From positions 310,001 to 374,000 of the forward strand of contig SWDT01000034.1 of NCBI GenBank assembly GCA_009193035.1: a DNA stretch of 64,000 nucleotides. Reading direction: 5' to 3'. The notes under the pieces are model-generated. The model was given only the letters and a program-made list of their open reading frames with translations, had not been told where the DNA came from and did not search any database. How positions within the stretch are numbered: the stretch's first letter is position 1; each line of letters begins with the position of its first letter. The DNA is from Halicephalobus mephisto. Taxonomy: Eukaryota > Nematoda > Chromadorea > Rhabditida > Panagrolaimidae. Shown here piece by piece: positions 58,738 through 64,000 of this stretch. A program made the position numbers and the translations under genes.

Positions 58738-60748
58738 CTAACGAAATTGAAACAAAGACGTAATAGTTCCCTTAAATAAGTTTAATGCTCCATTTAGGAT
58801 ATGATTGGCTATCGGTTCATCAATTTCCGCAGTAGGTTCTTTGTCAATAATTTTTCCAAAAGCATCAATAGTTTTGAATTCGACGTGAGGAAAAACTCTT
58901 TTAATATTTTCTTCAGCTGCAGTTGGAATCACCATAACTTTTCCGCACTTTGAGTCATCAAACAGATCCAGATAAATCCGGCCTACAGATTTCAGAACAT
59001 TATCTGGTGTAGCTTCTTTGGTCAAGGTAATTATTAACCTAAAAATATTAATTTCTAATTTCCAACTTTAAGGTAAAAAGTTACTGAATTTCATTTTCAT
59101 CAAAATTCAATCCGTTCATGTGGTAGATGTAGCTATTTTCTCCTGCTTGACTGATGGTGTTTTCTCTATCCATATAATACTTGATAACTTGCCATTTAGC
59201 ATCCTTAAAGAGTCCTGGGTCCAGCTTTCCTAATACAATAGTTTCATAAATATGCTTTTTTACTACTTCGTAAGCTCTGGGAAGATTACTGGCAGCCGTG
59301 ATCTCCAACTCCAGGCCAATGTTTCTGTGTATCCGGAGTGTACAATCAGAGGCGAACCCTTTTCCTATTATTTCGTTATAAACAATATTACTACTTCTGA
59401 TAAAATAGAAATTCAGCAAAGTTAAGTAAATATATTCTGGAGATTTTAAATCCAATGCAGCTTTGACAAACTGCATAAAATAAGCAGAAGTACATTCTGG
59501 TCTAGAAATACAATAAGTTTCACCAGCTCCTCTTGAATAATCTTGAACCTTTTCTGGGTGTTCGATCATCACATAGTCCCCAAACAACGTCGGCCAAGAA
59601 TCAAAATGCAATCCGTTGATAGCCTCTTGATTACCAATCACGTGAAGATTCGCCTTGGCTTTTGAAAGCTGCTCTTTGAATTCCGTCAATTTCTGAATTA
59701 CAGTGACTACAAACTCATCGTCATTTAAGCATAAAAGTATACTCAAATAGAAGGATTGTGACGCCGTTGTCTGACTCCAGTAGTCAAGTGTATCAGGAAC
59801 AATGACTAGTGAATTACACAAAGCTTTCAGAAGTTTGCTGTCATCATTCCTCTCTTGTAAGTCATTCATTTTCATGGCCATCAGAGTTATTCTGAGTAAC
59901 GATTTTTCGAAGACGACTTTATTTAGATAAGTATCTATCCAAAAAGGAATCTTAGATACATTTTGTAGAGTTGATACGATATTCAATGTGACTTGGTTGC
60001 TACGATAGTATATATTAAACTCCAACAGTTCTGTTTTCCTCTTAGCCAAAAGTTTTTCACATGAAACAAATTCTCCACCAATGACGGCGCTTGAGTTACC
60101 GAGAAGGACTATGAAAAGCTTTATAAATGGATAAAGATCTTTTGGGATATCTTCAATATCAAATGCCAGTCTGACTTTTATAATGTTACTTTCAATTTTA
60201 TGGATGATTATTGGAGCAGTCAAATATGTAGTTTTATCGTTCATTAAGAATCTTCTAACCGGTATAACAGTGAAATCAGTCAAATTGTTCTCTACATATT
60301 TGTCTAAGACCTCTGTACTCGCTTCACTTGCCTTGTTTGCCGCCACAGCTCGTTCTAGAATCTCTGCACATCTCTTCAGTCCTTCTGGTCCGAGTTCTTC
60401 TACCTGCTTTTTCAACCTCTCATCTTCCTCCATCTTTTCTTTTTCGATCAAAGTTCTACTTGGAATAGCATAAAGAACAACGTAATTCTCGTTCAAATAT
60501 TTATCAACCAGTTGTTTCCAGTATTCTTCCCCATAAGTTAGAGCTTTTTTACACTTTTCAACTTCACGGGAAGCCAGATATTTCAATTCATCGAAATCTG
60601 GAGAAATGCCTGAAGCGTAATTCTGGTAAAGTCTGACTTCTGAGAAAATAGAATCAGATACATCATTCTCCAAAAGTTGTTCAATATCGTAAATTTCCTG
60701 CTTTAGAATGTCATGCATTCTGTTTAGATTAAATTTGTGATTCTTCAT
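58738..60748 (-). CDS. M16 peptidase paralogue lacking the catalytic half (copy 2)
   Basis: Two exons, 60748-59085 and 59038-58738, give 654 residues with an uninterrupted frame. It aligns with copy 1 from LMKNHKFDLNRMHDILK to the end, but nothing corresponding to the N-terminal domain (copy 1 residues 1 to about 340, including HTLEH) exists in the 1.35 kb upstream. The homology stops at a CTTTCAAG sequence that could serve as an acceptor. The open frame and kept splice sites argue for expression as a non-catalytic protein; a recent 5'-truncated pseudogene is the alternative. The C-terminus is longer than in copy 1 (ends NLFKGTITSLFQFR). A 340-bp segment (60320-60665) is almost identical to copies 1 and 3. 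Confidence 0.75.
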
Positions 60749-62098
60749 CAACTTGAAAGAATAACTCTAGGAAACAATACTTTTAAGAGAATTATTATGA
60801 AATATACTGGAAAATAAGCATAAAAAACTAAAGGAGAAAAAGATGAATAATTGTTTCAGAGGTTATGAGAGTAAGCTATGCTATTTTGATAATAAAAAGT
60901 GAATTTGAAATAGAATTTACTTTATCAAAAGTAAAATATGAATTCATAACAGAATGTTAAATTGACGCATGTTCTGCGTTTTGAATTATTTCGCAATTTA
61001 TATATCTTTAACTAATTTTACATTAACTTTGTGATAAATATCAGATTTGGGAGATCAGTACTCCAAGATTTAGGAGCTTCAATAACTCACGGATAGTCGA
61101 AAGTTGTTATTATAGTGACAAATGATGATCACATTTTACTGTGATGTGGCATTTCTGTCCCGGATGTTTTTGTACCAGATGTTTCTGTCCTAAACTAACA
61201 ATTATAATTTAAAAGTTATGTATAACGTGTTTTGTGAGAAAACCGAAGACCGGACTTCTGAAGTGGCTTTTGAAACGACATTCAGAATCCGCGCATCCAA
61301 AACGCTCACACGTTGGACACTTATGTATTATATATCATTCAATTCAGAATTAAATTACACGTCGATTGATATATAACATGTGAGGGTCCAACATTCGACG
61401 ACGCGGATTCTGAACTTTGCTTCAGAAGTCCGGCCTTCGATTTCCTCGCAAAACGTTATATGTAATTTTTAAATTATAATTGTTAATTTGGGACAGAAAC
61501 GTCACATAACCCATTTTACTCATGTCAATAACGGTAGACAAGAGGAAAGATGTTTTCTTTCGAGTTGTAACGCAACTGACTCAAAGAAAGCTGGAAAATA
61601 AATTGATATTTTTCATCTTGTCGGACTTTTTATACCTCAGCTGATTGAACGGTGTTTCATGTGTTCGTGTAAAGACCTCAGATGAGCTACAGCCCATCAT
61701 TTGTGGTTACTACTTTTTTGATTTTCGTAAAAATGCGATTTTGACATTAAGTTTTTCATAGGTTCTCATCAATAAAGTAATCAAAAAATTGAAATAGAAC
61801 CCGATGAATCAAAACTTTCAATTCTCATTAGTACCAAAGTTCATAAAATGACCAACATCAAAATTGATATAAAGTTTGCAGTTTGCTTACAACATTCTAG
61901 TAGGTCAATCTGGTTTCTATATTTACATCTATGAACATTTCAAAATAAGGGTGAAACGTACATTTTTCGATGAACTAATTTTATCACAGTTCTCCAAATT
62001 ACGATCATGACAAAGATAAACCATAAGCACAATAATTAAGTTCAATCAACCTGAGTACTCTCGTTTATTAGGATATTAAGTCATCAATTTACTCAATA
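60749..62098. other. Intergenic region between M16 copies 2 and 3
   Basis: 1.35 kb without a recognised gene. It holds the fold-back element at 61180-61501 and, at 61850-61925, a stretch (GACCAACATCAAAATTGATA, GCTTACAACATTC) resembling the insertion at 43590-43770 in the 3.3 kb element. Confidence 0.5.
61180..61501. mobile_element. Fold-back element between M16 copies
   Basis: Left arm from 61180 (TTTCTGTCCTAAACTAACAA) pairs with the right arm ending near 61501 (TTGTTAATTTGGGACAGAAA). The inner parts CGAAGACCGGACTTCTGAAG and CTTCAGAAGTCCGGCCTTCG also pair. Total about 320 bp, near-palindromic, noncoding. Confidence 0.75.
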
Positions 62099-64000
62099 TT
62101 AGTCTCCGTCATTCTGTCTTACAAGATCACCAATAGTCTTGAACTCTACATGTGGAAACACTTTCTTAATCTTTTCTTCAGCTGCAGTTGGGATCACCAT
62201 AGCTTTTCCGCATTTTAAATCATCAAACAGATCTAGGTAAAAACTACCTACAGAATTCAGAACTTTATCTGGTGCGGCTTCTTTGATCTGAGCAACTTTC
62301 ATCCTAGAAATGCCCATTCATAACTTTCAACTACACTAAGACTTACTGAGCTTTACTTTCATCAAAGTTGAAACCATTCATGTGGTCGTAGAAACTATTA
62401 TCTTTCACTTCACTGATCGTACATCTTTCATCCATATACTGTATAATTAGAGATCGTTTAGCCGCTTCAAAGAGTTCTGAATTCAGTTTGCCTGATTGAA
62501 TAGTTTCACAAATGCATTTTTTTGTTGCCTCATAAGCTCCAGGGAGATTGGTAGCAATTTTAATCTCTAACTCTAGTCCAACGTTTCTATTAAGCGAGAG
62601 TCCAACATGATAGGCGAATCCTTTTCCTCTGACTTCGTTATGAACACTGCCACTACTTCCACAGAAATACATGTTCAGTAACTCACAGTAAGTATATTCT
62701 GGAGATTTGAAATCCACCAGAGCTTTCACAAACTGTTTGAAATGAGTGGAAGTGTACTCTGGTCTAGAAATACAGTAGGCTTTCCCGGCTCCTTTTGAGT
62801 AATCTTGGAACTTTTCTGGGTGATAGATCATGACATCTTCTCCAGATAACGGTGGCCAGGAACTGAAGTCTAATTCATTAATGTCTTCCGGGTTGCCAAT
62901 CACATGAATATTTACATCAGCTTTTGAAAGCTGTTCTTTGAATTCTGTCAACTTCTGAATCACAAAAGTCGTAAAATCCCCATTCTGGAGTTGGTTGAGC
63001 ATTCCCCAATGGAATACTTGAGACTGGATTATTTTGTAATAGTAGTCCATTGTTCTAGGAATATCTACCAATACATCATACAATGTTGTCATAATAATTT
63101 CGGCGCATCCTTTCTCTTTCAATCCTGAAGTTACAATATTATTAAGAACGTATTCGATCGCAGTCTTCTCGAAGAAAATTTTGTTTAAATAAATATCCAT
63201 CCAGAAAGGCACCTTAGATGCGTTTTGTTGAGTTGGTACAACAAAAAATATGATCTTGTTATTCCACAAACATATATCGAAATTTAACAATTCCGTTCTT
63301 CTCTTAGCGAAGAGTTCTTCATATGGAACAAGTTTTCCATCAATAAAAGCACCTGATTGACTAAGGAGAGTCAAGAAGAGCCTTACAATTAGATATTGAT
63401 CTTTCGGAATTTTTTCACCATCAAATATCAGTACGAACGTCAAAAAGCTACTTGCAATTTTATGAGTAATTATTGGAGCAGTTAAGGATGTGTTTTTATT
63501 GTTCATTAATGATCTTTCAACAGGGATAACCGTAAAATCCGTCAATTCACTTATTTCGTACTTTTTGAGTAACTCTGTACTCGCTTCACTTGCCTTGTTT
63601 GCCGCCACAGCTCGTTCTAGAATCTCTGCACATCTCTTCAGTCCTTCCGGTCCGAGTTCTTCTACCTGCTTTTTCAACCTCTCATTTTCCTCCATCTTTT
63701 CTTTTTCGATCAAAGTTCTACTTGGAATAGCATAAAGAACAACGTAATTCTCGTTCAAATATTTATCAACCAGTTGTTTCCAATATTCTTCCCCATAAGT
63801 TAGAGCTTTTTTACACTTTTCAACTTCACGGGAAGCCAGATATTTCAATTCATCGAAATCTGGAGAAATACCCGGAGCATAATTCTGGTAAAGTCTGACT
63901 TCTGAGAAAATAGAATTAGATACATCACTTTCTAAATATTCTTGAATATTTTCAATATTTCGTTTTATGATATTGTGCATTCTGTTTAAATCAAATTTGT
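62099..64000 (-). CDS. M16 peptidase paralogue, partial at window end (copy 3)
   Basis: Exons 64000-62347 and 62303-62099; the frame is open to the window edge and reads HKFDLNRMHNI there, so it should extend upstream. About 620 residues of the C-terminal part are present, with the same exon junction as copies 1 and 2. Whether the HxxEH domain exists lies outside the window. Overall protein divergence from copy 1 is considerable, but the 63575-63915 segment is nearly identical at the DNA level. The tandem arrangement suggests local expansion of this family. Confidence 0.85.

Overview
This is a nematode-like nuclear genomic window. The genes are compact and mostly small-exon, with many introns of about 45-50 nt among longer ones. 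Introns mostly follow GT(A/G)AG(T)...TTTTAG/TTTCAG. Several genes have a pyrimidine-rich AG directly upstream of the ATG, as expected for spliced-leader trans-splicing. The proteins look closest to Caenorhabditis-type orthologues from memory. I assign no species, and all homology calls come from reading the sequence, without a database search.

Layout. 1-1383 (-): 5' part of the oligosaccharyltransferase catalytic subunit STT3. 1.4-10 kb: an A/T-rich desert with tandem repeats, a 0.5 kb fold-back element and one possible small two-exon gene. 10.1-12.1 kb (+): a neuronal calcium sensor. 12.35-13.39 kb (-): VTA1/LIP5. 13.8-20.75 kb (+): a probable four-gene operon of a pre-SET/SET/post-SET methyltransferase, NOSIP, a ZnT6-type protein (toc-1) and COQ7 (clk-1). 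21.5-22.3 kb (-): MRPS34. 22.5-23.5 kb: a decaying satellite of about 164 bp. 23.6-26.35 kb (+): Staufen. 28.6-33.7 kb (+): a degenerate-macro-domain/FLYWCH-like protein followed by CFIm68 (cfim-2). 33.7-35.3 kb (-): a calponin-repeat protein. 36.9-38.6 kb (-): an unrecognised protein. 39.5-41.5 kb (+): cytosolic aspartate aminotransferase. 41.6-47.6 kb (-): an SLC17-type transporter whose first intron holds a 3.3 kb inverted-repeat element. 48.5-51.6 kb (-): an M16 metalloprotease. 52.1-56.0 kb (-): alpha-methylacyl-CoA racemase. 58.7-60.75 kb and 62.1-64 kb (-): two more M16 paralogues. The first lacks the catalytic half and the second runs off the window.

Functional threads. Most genes are housekeeping: glycosylation, ESCRT, mitochondrial translation, ubiquinone synthesis, mRNA 3'-end choice, transamination and branched-lipid oxidation. 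The striking parts are (i) the macro/FLYWCH-like fusion with a macro domain that seems to have lost its ADP-ribose loops, (ii) a tandem M16 family with a protease-less member and a shared near-identical block, suggesting gene conversion, and (iii) many repeat families shared between loci: CACTATCC arrays at three loci, inverted-repeat/MITE-like elements, tRNA-derived pieces, and a 214-bp repeat carrying a conserved small open frame.
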